Shown here: positions 1 to 7,533 of the stretch, piece by piece
Layout: every line of letters begins with the position of its first letter
Position numbering within the stretch: the stretch's first letter is position 1
NCBI GenBank assembly: GCA_030618495.1
Contig: JAUXDE010000081.1
Coordinates: forward strand, 1-8,193
Source: Clostridia bacterium
GTDB taxonomy: Bacteria; UBA6262; WVXT01; JAUXBS01
Direction of reading: 5' to 3'
Length of the DNA stretch: 8,193 nt
Program-made: the position numbers and the translations under genes
The notes under the pieces: model-generated
Database searches by the model: none
Told to the model about the DNA's origin: nothing
What the model saw: only the letters and a program-made list of their open reading frames with translations

Positions 1-1
1 G

Positions 2-1024
2 TCAGCAAAAGCTGCCGCTGAACAAAAAAAGAAAGTGGAAGAAGAAAATAGAAGGATGGCCCGCGAAGAAGAAATAGCGATGAAAATGGAGAAGAAGCGC
101 CTTGAGCAGGCAGAACTAAAGCAGGAAAGAATGCTTGAGAAAAAGAGAACTGCCGAGAAAGCTAAGATTACCGCAAAACTGAGAAAACAGCAAGCTAATG
201 AAGAAAAAAAGATCAAGCGTGAAAAGGATATTATTCGCAAAGAAGAACAAAGAAGGAAGAATGACTTAATCAAACTTGATAAAGAAAGAGAACGTTTTAA
301 AAAAGATAAAAGACTTGCCGAACAAAGACTTATAAAAAAAGCTAATGCAGAAGAAGCAAGGATTGTTGCTAACCTGAGGAATGAAGAAAAAAAGAGAAAA
401 AAAGAAGTTGAAAGAAGGAAAAGGGAAGAGGAAAACGAGCAGAAAGAACTACAGAGTCAGAAGAAACTCGAATTAAAAGAAGAGAAAAAACAGCTTGCCA
501 ACATTGAAGCTATTAAATCCGACAAAATCAGGGAACAGAAGAGAAGTGAATATGAAAATGAAAAGAATCAACGGAGGACCGCAAGAGCAAAAGAGTTAAA
601 ATCATTAGATGAACAAAAATCCAGGGAAATCAGCCTTAGACAGCAGGAAGAAGAGGATGTGAAAGGAAGAAAGAGGGAACTTGCAAGGATAGAATCTTTA
701 AAAACAGAAAAGGAAAGAAAAAAGGCGAGGAAAATATTCCAAAGACAACAGATAGAAAGAAGGAAAGCGAGGGAAATAAAGCAAAGGACAGAACTTAAAC
801 GACGCAAGGAAGAGAAAAAGGGAATCGCGCGGCAGATACTGTATGACCGGGAAGAGAAATTAAAAAAGGTTGACGAACAGATAAGAGGATTAAAGAACAA
901 GAAAAACCTGTCCAAGAGCGAAAAAGTAAAGAAAGCCGATGACTTGAGGTCGCTTAAGTATATAGCAAAAAAACTCAGGATTGAAATAAAAAAACTAAAG
1001 AAAGCGTTAAAAGGAAAAAAGTAA
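2..1024 (+). CDS. Lys/Glu/Arg-rich helical (coiled-coil or single-alpha-helix) protein, 5'-truncated by window edge
   Basis: The reading frame is open from base 2 to a TAA at 1022-1024, giving 340 visible residues. The GTG at 35 is not a convincing start because the same low-complexity composition (SAKAAAEQKKK) continues upstream, so the gene almost certainly begins outside the window. Nearly every residue is K, E, R, Q, A, L, I or D. Prolines, glycines and aromatic residues are very rare, so one very long helix is expected. Runs such as EEKKRKKEVERRKREEE fit either a coiled coil or a charged single-alpha-helix rod. The last 50 or so residues become strongly basic (ending KKLKKALKGKK), which could bind nucleic acid or acidic lipid. 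No catalytic domain, signal peptide or membrane segment is visible in this part. Any N-terminal domain that would define its function lies outside. Its stop is 17 bases before the permease start, so it may share a transcript with the transporter. Function is unknown; names such as TolA-like or caldesmon-like would reflect composition only. Confidence 0.8.
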   Translation, partial: SAKAAAEQKKKVEEENRRMAREEEIAMKMEKKRLEQAELKQERMLEKKRTAEKAKITAKLRKQQANEEKKIKREKDIIRKEEQRRKNDLIKLDKERERFKKDKRLAEQRLIKKANAEEARIVANLRNEEKKRKKEVERRKREEENEQKELQSQKKLELKEEKKQLANIEAIKSDKIREQKRSEYENEKNQRRTARAKELKSLDEQKSREISLRQQEEEDVKGRKRELARIESLKTEKERKKARKIFQRQQIERRKAREIKQRTELKRRKEEKKGIARQILYDREEKLKKVDEQIRGLKNKKNLSKSEKVKKADDLRSLKYIAKKLRIEIKKLKKALKGKK

Positions 1025-1041
1025 AGCCGGGAATCTAAATC

Positions 1042-2013
1042 ATGCTTAAATATCTTATAAAACGCCTGCTTTTCATGATACCTTTGATACTGGGTATCAG
1101 CATACTCACGTTCACTATTATACACCTGGCCCCGGGGAGCCCGGTTGACATGGTAACTTCCATGAATCCTGATGTTGACGCCAACGCAAAAGCAAGGCTG
1201 TACTCACTTTACGGCCTTGACAAACCCCTTTATCTGCAGTACTGGGACTGGCTTAAAAGAATAGTTACTTTAAACTTCGGGGACTCGTTTAAGGACGGAA
1301 GGCCTGTTATCAATAAAATTGCCGAAAGACTCCCCCCGACACTCCTTCTGAACGTGCTTTCTCTCGGGTTAATATTTTTCTTCGCGCTTGTAATCGGCGT
1401 AAGTTCCGCGGTAAGGCAGAACACGCTTTACGACAAGAGTATGACTGTTTTTGTGTTCCTGGGTTTTTCAATCCCCATGTTCTGGCTCGCTTTGCTCATG
1501 ATGCTGTTGTTTGGGATAATACTCGGGATATTACCGATTTCCGGCATGCGTTCGGTAAACTATGACATGCTGTCAACTGCCGGAAAAATATGGGACCTTA
1601 TCAGTCACCTGATTCTACCTGTATTCGTATCAGCATTCGGCGGACTGGCTTACCTCTCGCGATATTCACGCTCAAGCATGCTTGAAGTCATAAGACAGGA
1701 TTATATTAGAACCGCCAGGGCAAAAGGACTGCCTGAAAATACGGTTATATACAAACATGCCCTGCGTAACGTTTTAATACCGATAGTTACACTGCTCGGC
1801 TTATCGCTGCCGGCTTTAATAAGCGGCAGTGTAATTTTTGAAACTATTTTTTCGTGGCCGGGTATCGGAAGGCTTGCTTACGAGGCAATAATGTCACGGG
1901 ATTATCCCGTAATTCTTGGAGTAAGCATCATCGCGACGGCGCTTACTCTTACGGGAAACCTGCTTGCGGATTTAACCTATGCGTACATAGACCCGCGGGT
2001 AAGATATAAATAG
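1042..2013 (+). CDS. Peptide/nickel-type ABC transporter permease, DppB/OppB family
   Basis: This is one of two inner-membrane subunits forming the translocation channel of a Dpp/Opp-type importer. The 323-residue length is normal for the family. The N-terminus ([20 protein letters not shown]) is the typical first membrane helix with basic flanks, followed by the family-typical HLAPGSPVD around residues 28-36. Further hydrophobic segments lie near residues 100-122, 134-164, 187-205, 243-267 and 290-308. The cytoplasmic EAA loop, which docks on the ATPases, is at about residues 219-247 and contains [10 protein letters not shown]. The C-terminal [11 protein letters not shown] is a classic DppB ending. 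The ATG at 1042 has a weak GGGAA at 1029-1033 as its ribosome site. The DppC-type gene follows after 22 bases. The substrate cannot be read from the permease: dipeptides, oligopeptides, nickel and some oligosaccharides all use this family. Confidence 0.95.
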   Translation: MLKYLIKRLLFMIPLILGISILTFTIIHLAPGSPVDMVTSMNPDVDANAKARLYSLYGLDKPLYLQYWDWLKRIVTLNFGDSFKDGRPVINKIAERLPPTLLLNVLSLGLIFFFALVIGVSSAVRQNTLYDKSMTVFVFLGFSIPMFWLALLMMLLFGIILGILPISGMRSVNYDMLSTAGKIWDLISHLILPVFVSAFGGLAYLSRYSRSSMLEVIRQDYIRTARAKGLPENTVIYKHALRNVLIPIVTLLGLSLPALISGSVIFETIFSWPGIGRLAYEAIMSRDYPVILGVSIIATALTLTGNLLADLTYAYIDPRVRYK

Positions 2014-2035
2014 GAAAGACTGGGAAACTCCGTTT

Positions 2036-2869
2036 ATGTGGAAAATATTACTTGCAAGATTCAAAAAAAATAAACTGGCAATAATTGGAGCTGTCACCAT
2101 ATTCATTCTGGTGATTATTGCCGTTACAGCGCCCTGGATAGCTCCCTATGACCCTGCCACCCTGGACATGGCTCGCAGGCTGGAGCCTCCCACAATTCAA
2201 CATCTGCTGGGGACGGATGATTTGGGAAGGGATATTCTTTCAAGGATAATTTACGGAACAAGGATATCCCTGCTTATCGGGTTCGTTGCCACGGGTATTG
2301 CAATATTAATAGGTATAATACTTGGCCTGGTATCGGGATATTTCGGCGGTCTTGCGGATACAATAATAATGAGACTTGTGGATGTATTCCTCTGCATCCC
2401 TACTTTTTTCCTTATTTTAATGGTTCTCGCATTCCTTAAACCGAGTATCTGGAACGTAATGGTGGTAATAGGACTTACAGGGTGGCCGGGATTAACAAGA
2501 ATGATAAGGGGTGAATGCCTTTCCATCAAAGAAAGGGAATTCATGCAGGCAGTAAAGGTCATGGGGCTGAGCAATATAAGAATAATGTTTGTCCATCTTC
2601 TGCCGAACGTCATGGTGCCCATACTTGTTTCCGCAACAATCGGAATCGGAGGGGCAATCCTCACTGAATCAGCCCTGTCGTTCCTGGGACTCGGCGTACA
2701 ACCCCCGACTCCAACCTGGGGGAACATACTTGCTTCGGGAAAACCTTACCTAAGTTTTGCCTGTTGGGTTTCTTTATTCCCCGGGCTTGCTATTTTAGTA
2801 ACCGTTCTTGCATACAACCTGTTAGGTGAAAGCTTGAGAGACGTTTTTGACCCGAGGATGAATGAATAA
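2036..2869 (+). CDS. Peptide/nickel-type ABC transporter permease, DppC/OppC family
   Basis: This is the partner inner-membrane channel subunit, 277 residues and of usual size. The N-terminal ARFKKNKLAIIGAV is the OppC N-terminal element leading into the first membrane helix. Next comes the signature LLGTDDLGRDILSRIIYGTR at residues 57-76, which is characteristic of DppC/OppC. Membrane segments lie near residues 79-103, 115-134, 139-153, 190-212 and 242-263. The EAA loop, at about residues 166-197, contains EFMQAVKVMGLSN. The SALSFLGLGVQPPTPTWGNI stretch near the C-terminus is also diagnostic. The ATG at 2036 has GGGAA at 2022-2026, nine bases upstream. Its stop codon overlaps the start of the following ATPase gene by eight bases, suggesting translational coupling and matched subunit production. 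Confidence 0.95.
   Translation: MWKILLARFKKNKLAIIGAVTIFILVIIAVTAPWIAPYDPATLDMARRLEPPTIQHLLGTDDLGRDILSRIIYGTRISLLIGFVATGIAILIGIILGLVSGYFGGLADTIIMRLVDVFLCIPTFFLILMVLAFLKPSIWNVMVVIGLTGWPGLTRMIRGECLSIKEREFMQAVKVMGLSNIRIMFVHLLPNVMVPILVSATIGIGGAILTESALSFLGLGVQPPTPTWGNILASGKPYLSFACWVSLFPGLAILVTVLAYNLLGESLRDVFDPRMNE
2854..2858 (+). promoter_or_regulatory. Shine-Dalgarno GAGGA for the DppD-type ATPase gene, ambiguous start
   Basis: GAGGA lies inside the end of the DppC-type gene. It is 3 bases before ATG 2862 and 12 bases before ATG 2871. Both spacings are off the optimum of 5-9, so the start of the ATPase gene is uncertain by three codons. Confidence 0.5.
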
Positions 2870-3899
2870 AATGGAAAAGACAAACATTATACTTGAAATT
2901 AAGAACCTTTCGGTTGAATACAGGAAGAGTAATAAGATAATTCCTGCCTTAAGGGACATCTCCTTAACACTGGACAAAAAGGAAACACTTGGAATTGTGG
3001 GTGAATCGGGATGCGGTAAGAGTACACTCGCTCATGCCGTGTTAAAGCTGCTTCCCGAAACCGAGGGAAAAATCACATCAGGGGAAATATTGTTCAGAGA
3101 AAAGGATTCATCCCGTATTGATATCCTTAAACTTGCCGATGACGATTTAAGGAAAATAAGAGGGAACAGGATATCCATGATATTCCAGGACCCGTTTAAC
3201 TCGCTGAACCCCGTATTCAGGGTGGGAGAACAGATTACTGAGGCAATCAGGATACACAACAATGCCGGCAACAAGTCAAAGGGAAACGATATTGAACTGA
3301 GAAACAGGGTTATAAAACTCCTTGAACTCGTTCAACTGCCCAACCCCGAACTCATTATGGATTATTATCCGCACCAGTTAAGCGGGGGCATGCAGCAAAG
3401 AATCATGATTGCCATGGCCCTCTCATGTAACCCTGATATACTTATAGCTGATGAACCTACGACCGCCCTGGATGTCACCATCCAGAAAGATATCCTTGAC
3501 CTGTTGAAGGAACTTCAAAAAAAACTCGGCCTTTCCATAATCCTTATCAGCCACGACCTCGGCATAATCGCCCAATTCTGTTCCAGGGTAATAATATTTT
3601 ACGCGGGGACCGTGATGGAGAAGGCGCCCACGGATGAGTTATTTCATAACCCGGGCAATCCCTACACAAAAGGTCTTCTTGATTCCCTCCCGGGTAAGAG
3701 CGGAACCGCAGCAGGTGAGCATAAACGGCTCAAGGTCATCCCGGGCCAGGTCCCCGATTTAACCGACCTGCCCGATGGCTGTAAGTTCAACCCGAGATGT
3801 TCCTTTAAGATTGACAAATGCTCTGGCAAAGAACCCGGATTTATTGCGTTAAACAAAAATCACGTATCAAGGTGCTATCTTGCAAATGAACTCAAATAA
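2862..3899 (+). CDS. Peptide/nickel-type ABC transporter ATP-binding protein, DppD/OppD family, with C-terminal Cys motif
   Basis: This is one of the two cytoplasmic ATPases powering the importer, 345 residues and full length. Visible motifs are Walker [10 protein letters not shown] (47-55), the Q-loop at Q109 in [10 protein letters not shown], the signature LSGGMQQR (173-180), Walker B ILIADEP (193-199), D-loop ALD (202-204) and the switch histidine H231 in ISHDLG. The C-terminal oligopeptide/dipeptide-transporter extension is present, with four cysteines at 307, 313, 320 and 338 in a GCKFNPRC...C...C arrangement. In related transporters these residues are reported to hold an iron-sulfur cluster. 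Two starts are possible: ATG 2862, overlapping the dppC-type stop by eight bases, and ATG 2871. The GAGGA at 2854-2858 is three bases from the first and twelve from the second, so neither spacing is ideal. The residue numbers given here use 2862. Confidence 0.95.
   Translation: MNKMEKTNIILEIKNLSVEYRKSNKIIPALRDISLTLDKKETLGIVGESGCGKSTLAHAVLKLLPETEGKITSGEILFREKDSSRIDILKLADDDLRKIRGNRISMIFQDPFNSLNPVFRVGEQITEAIRIHNNAGNKSKGNDIELRNRVIKLLELVQLPNPELIMDYYPHQLSGGMQQRIMIAMALSCNPDILIADEPTTALDVTIQKDILDLLKELQKKLGLSIILISHDLGIIAQFCSRVIIFYAGTVMEKAPTDELFHNPGNPYTKGLLDSLPGKSGTAAGEHKRLKVIPGQVPDLTDLPDGCKFNPRCSFKIDKCSGKEPGFIALNKNHVSRCYLANELK
3869..3874 (+). promoter_or_regulatory. Possible ribosome site AAGGTG for the DppF-type ATPase gene
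   Basis: AAGGTG sits 5 bases before TTG 3880 and 11 bases before ATG 3886. It is an imperfect Shine-Dalgarno. Spacing favours the TTG and codon preference favours the ATG, so the two-codon difference remains open. Confidence 0.4.
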
Positions 3900-4692
3900 C
3901 AGATTACTGGAAGTCAGGAACTTAAAAAAATGGTTTGGCGTTGAACGCGGCATTTTTAAGCGTTCCGTCAGCAATATCAAGGCTGTTGACGGGGTATCAT
4001 TTCATATCAATAAGGGGGAAATACTGGGACTGGTCGGAGAATCAGGTTCGGGAAAGACTACAATCGGAAAGATGCTCGTCGGCCTTTTGAACCCGACGCA
4101 AGGGACCATTCTTTTTAAGGATCGGGATGTTTCAACTATGAAGAGAAGCCGCCTGGGGCTGAAGTTACAGATAATATTCCAGAACCCGTTTTCAAGCCTC
4201 AATCCAAAACTCTCGGTCGGGACAATAATCGGCGAAGCCGTAAGGCTGAATAACAGGACGGGGGATAACAAACACGCTCAGGAAAACGTTATGCAAGCAA
4301 CTAAAAGACTCCTGCAAACGGTCGGGCTTCCCGGCCATGTCGTTAATGATTACCCCCACCAGTTCAGCGGGGGACAAAGACAGCGTATCGGAATTGCCAG
4401 GGCGCTTGCGATGGATCCGGAACTCATCATCGCCGATGAACCCGTTTCCTCCCTGGACATTTCAATACAGGCCCAGATTCTTAACCTGCTTTCTGATTTG
4501 AAGGACAAATACGGTTTATCGTACCTTCTCATAACACATGATTTAAATGTCGTCAGGCATGTGTGTGAGCGGGTCATGGTAATGCGCAATGGAAAGATAG
4601 TGGAAGAGGGGGTAACTTCCTCCGTATACAACAATCCTGAACACCCCTATACGGAAAAACTCCTGTCTTCAATACCGGAGCTTCCTTTATGA
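3886..4692 (+). CDS. Peptide/nickel-type ABC transporter ATP-binding protein, DppF/OppF family, short C-terminus
   Basis: This is the second ATPase of the importer, expected to pair with the DppD-type subunit. Numbering from the ATG at 3886 gives 268 residues, with Walker A GESGSGKT (51-58), Q-loop Q99 in FQNPFSSLNP, signature FSGGQRQR (160-167), Walker B LIIADEP (180-186), SLD D-loop (189-191) and switch histidine H218 in ITHDL. It is shorter than typical DppF/OppF proteins (about 310-330 residues). It stops just after the NNPEHPYTEKLLSSIPELPL region and lacks the usual C-terminal extension with its cysteines. All ATPase motifs are intact, so it is probably functional. A TTG at 3880 in the same frame would add two residues; AAGGTG at 3869-3874 lies five bases from that TTG and eleven from the ATG. 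I prefer the ATG, with moderate certainty. The gene overlaps the previous stop by 14 bases and ends in an ATGA overlap with the next gene. Confidence 0.93.
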   Translation: MNSNNRLLEVRNLKKWFGVERGIFKRSVSNIKAVDGVSFHINKGEILGLVGESGSGKTTIGKMLVGLLNPTQGTILFKDRDVSTMKRSRLGLKLQIIFQNPFSSLNPKLSVGTIIGEAVRLNNRTGDNKHAQENVMQATKRLLQTVGLPGHVVNDYPHQFSGGQRQRIGIARALAMDPELIIADEPVSSLDISIQAQILNLLSDLKDKYGLSYLLITHDLNVVRHVCERVMVMRNGKIVEEGVTSSVYNNPEHPYTEKLLSSIPELPL

Positions 4693-6134
4693 GAACTATA
4701 AGCAATAAATATATATTCAGGAACATTTACCGGCTTTTTAAAAAGGAAAACGTGCGGGCTTACGCCGTCGGCGGCTTCATCAGGGATATTAAAATGAAAA
4801 GGCAAACGCACGACATTGATATTGTCGTTTCAACCAGAGCCATGTCCATGGCTAAGAAATATTCTCACCTGGTACAAGGCAATTTCGTCATACTTGATAA
4901 TGAAAATAAAATCTACCGCGTTTTGAAGAAGTCCGGAAATAAGTTGTTTACCATTGATTTTTCATTAATGAGGGGGAAAAACATTGAAGATGACCTGAAT
5001 TCAAGGGATTTCACCATAAACGCTATTGCTCGTCTCATTGACAGCTCATCCCCAAGATTCAACGATAAATCACTGATAGATCCCTTAAAAGGATTAAGGG
5101 ATATTGAGCATAAAATTATCAGGAAGGTGTCTGAAAGAATATTTGCCGATGACTCCTTAAGGCTGCTGCGCGCCTACCGTTTTGCTGCAACCTTAAAATG
5201 CAGGATTGAAACCGGTACTGAAGAGATAATTCATGAAAACGTAAAACTAATCAAGAATGCCTCAGCTGAAAGAATAAAGGATGAGTTATTCAAGATACTG
5301 AGTGTTGACAACAGCTGCAAATGGATAGATAGAATGTCAGACAATGGACTGCTCGAACATATTATACCTGAAGTATCTTTGATGAAAAAAGCAAGGGACC
5401 ATTATTATCACATAAACAGCTTATGGGAACATTCGGTTAAAACGCTGGAATCTCTGGAAAAAATAATGTATGATATCAATTCAATATTTCCAATGGCTTC
5501 TTCGCGCCTGCGCAGGCACCTTGAGAGTGAGATAGCAGGCGGGATTAAAAGAGCCGTTATTTTAAAATTCTGTTCACTTTTTCACGATATAGCCAAACCT
5601 GCCACCGCAACTGATGAGCATGACAGGGTAAGGTTTTATGGACATGAAAAGAAAGGCGCGGGAATGGCTGTCTGTATACTTAAAAGATTGAGGGCAAGCA
5701 ACAGGGAGGCCCGGCTGGCTGAAATACTGATAGGGCAGCACATGAGACCCGCCAATCTCAGTATTTCAAAAAAACTTACGGACAGGGCTATTTTCAGGTA
5801 TTTCAGGGACACGGACGAGGCAGGCATTGATATACTTCTACTTTCGCTTGCCGACAGGTATTCATACAAATGCTGTAAAATAGCAGGGCCTAACAAATTC
5901 CTGCCACTAAAAAAACAAATGGAATTCACGAATAAAATGGCAAACCACTATTACTATAAAAAGAGTAAAATCAATCCTCCATATCTCTTAAACGGTAACG
6001 ATATCATGAAAAACTTCGGAATAAATGAAGGCCCGCGCATCGGCAAACTTCTTAACATAGTCAGGGAATCACAGGCAGAAGGCAAGGTGAAGAGCAGGAA
6101 ATCAGCAATAAAACTGTTAAAGGAATATATATAA
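4689..6134 (+). CDS. tRNA nucleotidyltransferase/poly(A) polymerase family protein with HD domain (probable CCA-adding enzyme)
   Basis: The predicted role is cytoplasmic addition of C and/or A nucleotides to RNA 3' ends, most likely building or repairing the tRNA CCA tail. The 481-residue protein has the class II nucleotidyltransferase head: AVGGFIRD (26-33), metal-binding HDIDIVV with D42 and D44, a third likely carboxylate D90 in TIDFS, and the SRDFTINAIA motif (105-114). DPLKGLRDIEHKIIR (131-145) and DDSLRLLRAYRFAA (154-167) give the RNA/nucleotide-recognition part. An HD phosphohydrolase domain follows, with H248, H299-D300, H319, H351 and D389. The C-terminal NGNDIMKNFGINEGPRIGKL is the typical family tail. 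All key residues appear intact. The sequence cannot decide between full CCA, CC-adding, A-adding or poly(A) polymerase activity. The start overlaps the ATPase stop as ATGA, and GGAG at 4677-4680 gives good spacing. Such tight coupling to a peptide-transporter gene is unusual. Confidence 0.9.
   Translation: MRTISNKYIFRNIYRLFKKENVRAYAVGGFIRDIKMKRQTHDIDIVVSTRAMSMAKKYSHLVQGNFVILDNENKIYRVLKKSGNKLFTIDFSLMRGKNIEDDLNSRDFTINAIARLIDSSSPRFNDKSLIDPLKGLRDIEHKIIRKVSERIFADDSLRLLRAYRFAATLKCRIETGTEEIIHENVKLIKNASAERIKDELFKILSVDNSCKWIDRMSDNGLLEHIIPEVSLMKKARDHYYHINSLWEHSVKTLESLEKIMYDINSIFPMASSRLRRHLESEIAGGIKRAVILKFCSLFHDIAKPATATDEHDRVRFYGHEKKGAGMAVCILKRLRASNREARLAEILIGQHMRPANLSISKKLTDRAIFRYFRDTDEAGIDILLLSLADRYSYKCCKIAGPNKFLPLKKQMEFTNKMANHYYYKKSKINPPYLLNGNDIMKNFGINEGPRIGKLLNIVRESQAEGKVKSRKSAIKLLKEYI
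6119..6124 (+). promoter_or_regulatory. Shine-Dalgarno AAAGGA for the first glycosyltransferase
   Basis: AAAGGA within the last codons of the HD-domain nucleotidyltransferase gene lies 9 bases before the TAATG stop/start junction. It supports ATG 6134 as the start and coupled translation. Confidence 0.6.
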
Positions 6135-6820
6135 TGAAACTATCCGTCATAATCCCGGTTTTCAACGAAGAAAAAACGCTAATGGAGGTTATTAATACCA
6201 TACGCAGCGTTGACGTGGATAAGGAAATTATTATCGTTGACGACGCTTCAACTGATTCGTCTCATAGTATACTGGACGAGTTGTCAAGGAAGCAGAATAT
6301 CAAAGTTTTGTTCCACGACAGGAACACCGGGAAGGGGGGGGCGATAAAAACGGCAATGGCTCATATTAAAGGCGACCTCGTAATAATCCAGGACGCTGAC
6401 CTGGAGTACAATCCCCGGCAGTACCCAGCGTTAATGAAACCGATAATCGAGGGCAGGGCTGACGTTGTTTACGGTTCCAGGTTCATGAAATACAACAAAA
6501 GAATCTATTTAAGGTTCTACCTTGGCAACAAATTGCTATCGCTTTTTATATCACTGCTGTTTATGAAACATATAACGGATTCTTATACGTGTTATAAGTT
6601 GTTTAAGAAGGAAGTATTCAAGAACCTTAATATCACCTCTAATGGATTTGAAATGGAAGCGGAAATTACCGCAAAAGTCCTGAAGAAAAAATACCGGTTA
6701 CTGGAAGTTCCCATAGACTACAATCCGAGGTCCATCAAAGAAGGCAAGAAAATTTGCTGGAAAGATGCCGTTGTGGGGATGTTTTCAATACTCAAATATA
6801 GACTGAAACGAATAAAATAA
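6134..6820 (+). CDS. Family 2 glycosyltransferase, polyprenol-phosphate sugar transferase-like
   Basis: This 228-residue GT-A fold enzyme is predicted to transfer a sugar from a nucleotide donor, probably to a polyprenyl phosphate carrier at the cytoplasmic membrane face. Visible features are the start LSVIIPVFNEEKTL (3-16), the nucleotide-binding IIIVDDASTD (32-41), the loop DRNTGKGGAIKTA (62-74), and the metal-binding DAD in IIQDADLEYNP (84-94). Later come YGSRF and a C-terminal stretch with SNGFEMEAEITAKVL and VPIDYNPRS, typical of the DPM1-like bacterial group. One weak hydrophobic segment (LLSLFISLLFM) lies mid-protein. There is no C-terminal membrane anchor such as that of GtrB or DPM2-fused enzymes. 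The ATG shares its A with the preceding TAA (TAATG), and AAAGGA at 6119-6124 lies nine bases upstream, so translation is probably coupled. A run of eight G residues (6334-6341) encodes the KGGA loop. The donor and acceptor cannot be determined from sequence. Confidence 0.9.
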   Translation: MKLSVIIPVFNEEKTLMEVINTIRSVDVDKEIIIVDDASTDSSHSILDELSRKQNIKVLFHDRNTGKGGAIKTAMAHIKGDLVIIQDADLEYNPRQYPALMKPIIEGRADVVYGSRFMKYNKRIYLRFYLGNKLLSLFISLLFMKHITDSYTCYKLFKKEVFKNLNITSNGFEMEAEITAKVLKKKYRLLEVPIDYNPRSIKEGKKICWKDAVVGMFSILKYRLKRIK

Positions 6821-6834
6821 CAAACAAAACTATC

Positions 6835-7533
6835 ATGGATATATCCGTAATTATTCCGACATTCAATGAAGAAGCCAATATTGGCAGGCTCCTGTCAGGC
6901 ATTAACAAAACGCTTCAGGATGAAAATTACAGCTACGAAATTATCGTTGTGGATGTGGGGTCAACTGACAGGACGGGAGAAATCGCCCGGAAGGAAGGCG
7001 CAAAAGTACTGGTGCAGAAACTGCCGGGGTACGGCGGGGCGCTAAAGGAAGGATTTGATAATGCCCGGGGTGAATGGTTTATTACGATGGATGCGGACCT
7101 TTCCCATAACCCTGTTTTCATAAAGGAAATGCTCCTGAACAAGGATAATGCGGAAGTGGTTATCGCATCAAGGTACGTGAAGGGCGGCTCAGCCACCATA
7201 GGAACTTTCAGAAAAATCCTCAGCATAATACTTAACCGCGTATTTACCGTCATCCTTTCACTGCCTTACAAGGATATATCCAGCGGCTTCAGGATGTATC
7301 ATCGAAAGGCGATAGAAAATATTATAATCACCGCCAGGAATTTTGACGTTCTCGAGGAAATACTTATCAGGATTCATTCATCGGGCGGTAAAATCATTGA
7401 AATACCCTTTCATTATGAAATAAGGGAAAGCGGAAAGTCCCACGCAAAACTTATTGAATTCGGTATTTCCTATATGAAAACCCTTTACAAGATGTGGAGA
7501 CTGAAAAAATCATTCAATTCAGGGAAAAAATGA
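6835..7533 (+). CDS. Family 2 glycosyltransferase, dolichol/polyprenol-phosphate mannosyltransferase-like
   Basis: This second GT-A enzyme has 232 residues and only the same overall plan as its upstream neighbour, so it is not a recent duplicate. It starts DISVIIPTFNEEANI and carries IIVVDVGSTDRTGEIA (36-51), LPGYGGALKEGFDNA (63-77), a metal-binding MDADLSHNP (85-93), ASRYVKGG (111-118), DISSGFRMYHRKAI (147-160) and IPFHYEIRESGKSHAKL near the end. These are the hallmarks of polyprenol-phosphate mannose/glucose synthases, which charge a lipid carrier for membrane glycosyltransferases. One oddity is V41 where most family members have Asp in the VDDGS motif. No C-terminal membrane domain is present. 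The ATG at 6835 has no recognisable Shine-Dalgarno sequence: the preceding 14-base gap is A-rich, so translation may rely on reinitiation from the gene before. Its TGA overlaps the ATG at 7530. Confidence 0.9.
   Translation: MDISVIIPTFNEEANIGRLLSGINKTLQDENYSYEIIVVDVGSTDRTGEIARKEGAKVLVQKLPGYGGALKEGFDNARGEWFITMDADLSHNPVFIKEMLLNKDNAEVVIASRYVKGGSATIGTFRKILSIILNRVFTVILSLPYKDISSGFRMYHRKAIENIIITARNFDVLEEILIRIHSSGGKIIEIPFHYEIRESGKSHAKLIEFGISYMKTLYKMWRLKKSFNSGKK
7521..7525 (+). promoter_or_regulatory. Shine-Dalgarno AGGGA before the ATG of the broken membrane/TPR gene
   Basis: AGGGA lies 4 bases before ATG 7530, inside the end of the second glycosyltransferase gene. With the ATGA overlap it indicates that an intact gene once followed in this operon. 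Confidence 0.45.

Noticed and set aside
35-37. GTG as the true start of the first gene
   Set aside because: The frame stays open to the window edge with the same K/E/A-rich composition, and no ribosome site precedes the GTG. The gene is simply cut by the window.
568-1125. Minus-strand 185-residue open frame rich in Phe and Ser
   Set aside because: It is the antisense shadow of the Lys/Glu codons (AAA and GAA read as TTT and TTC) and shows no recognisable motif.
2251-2727. Minus-strand 158-residue open frame within the DppC-type gene
   Set aside because: It lies entirely opposite a well-supported permease gene and resembles no family.
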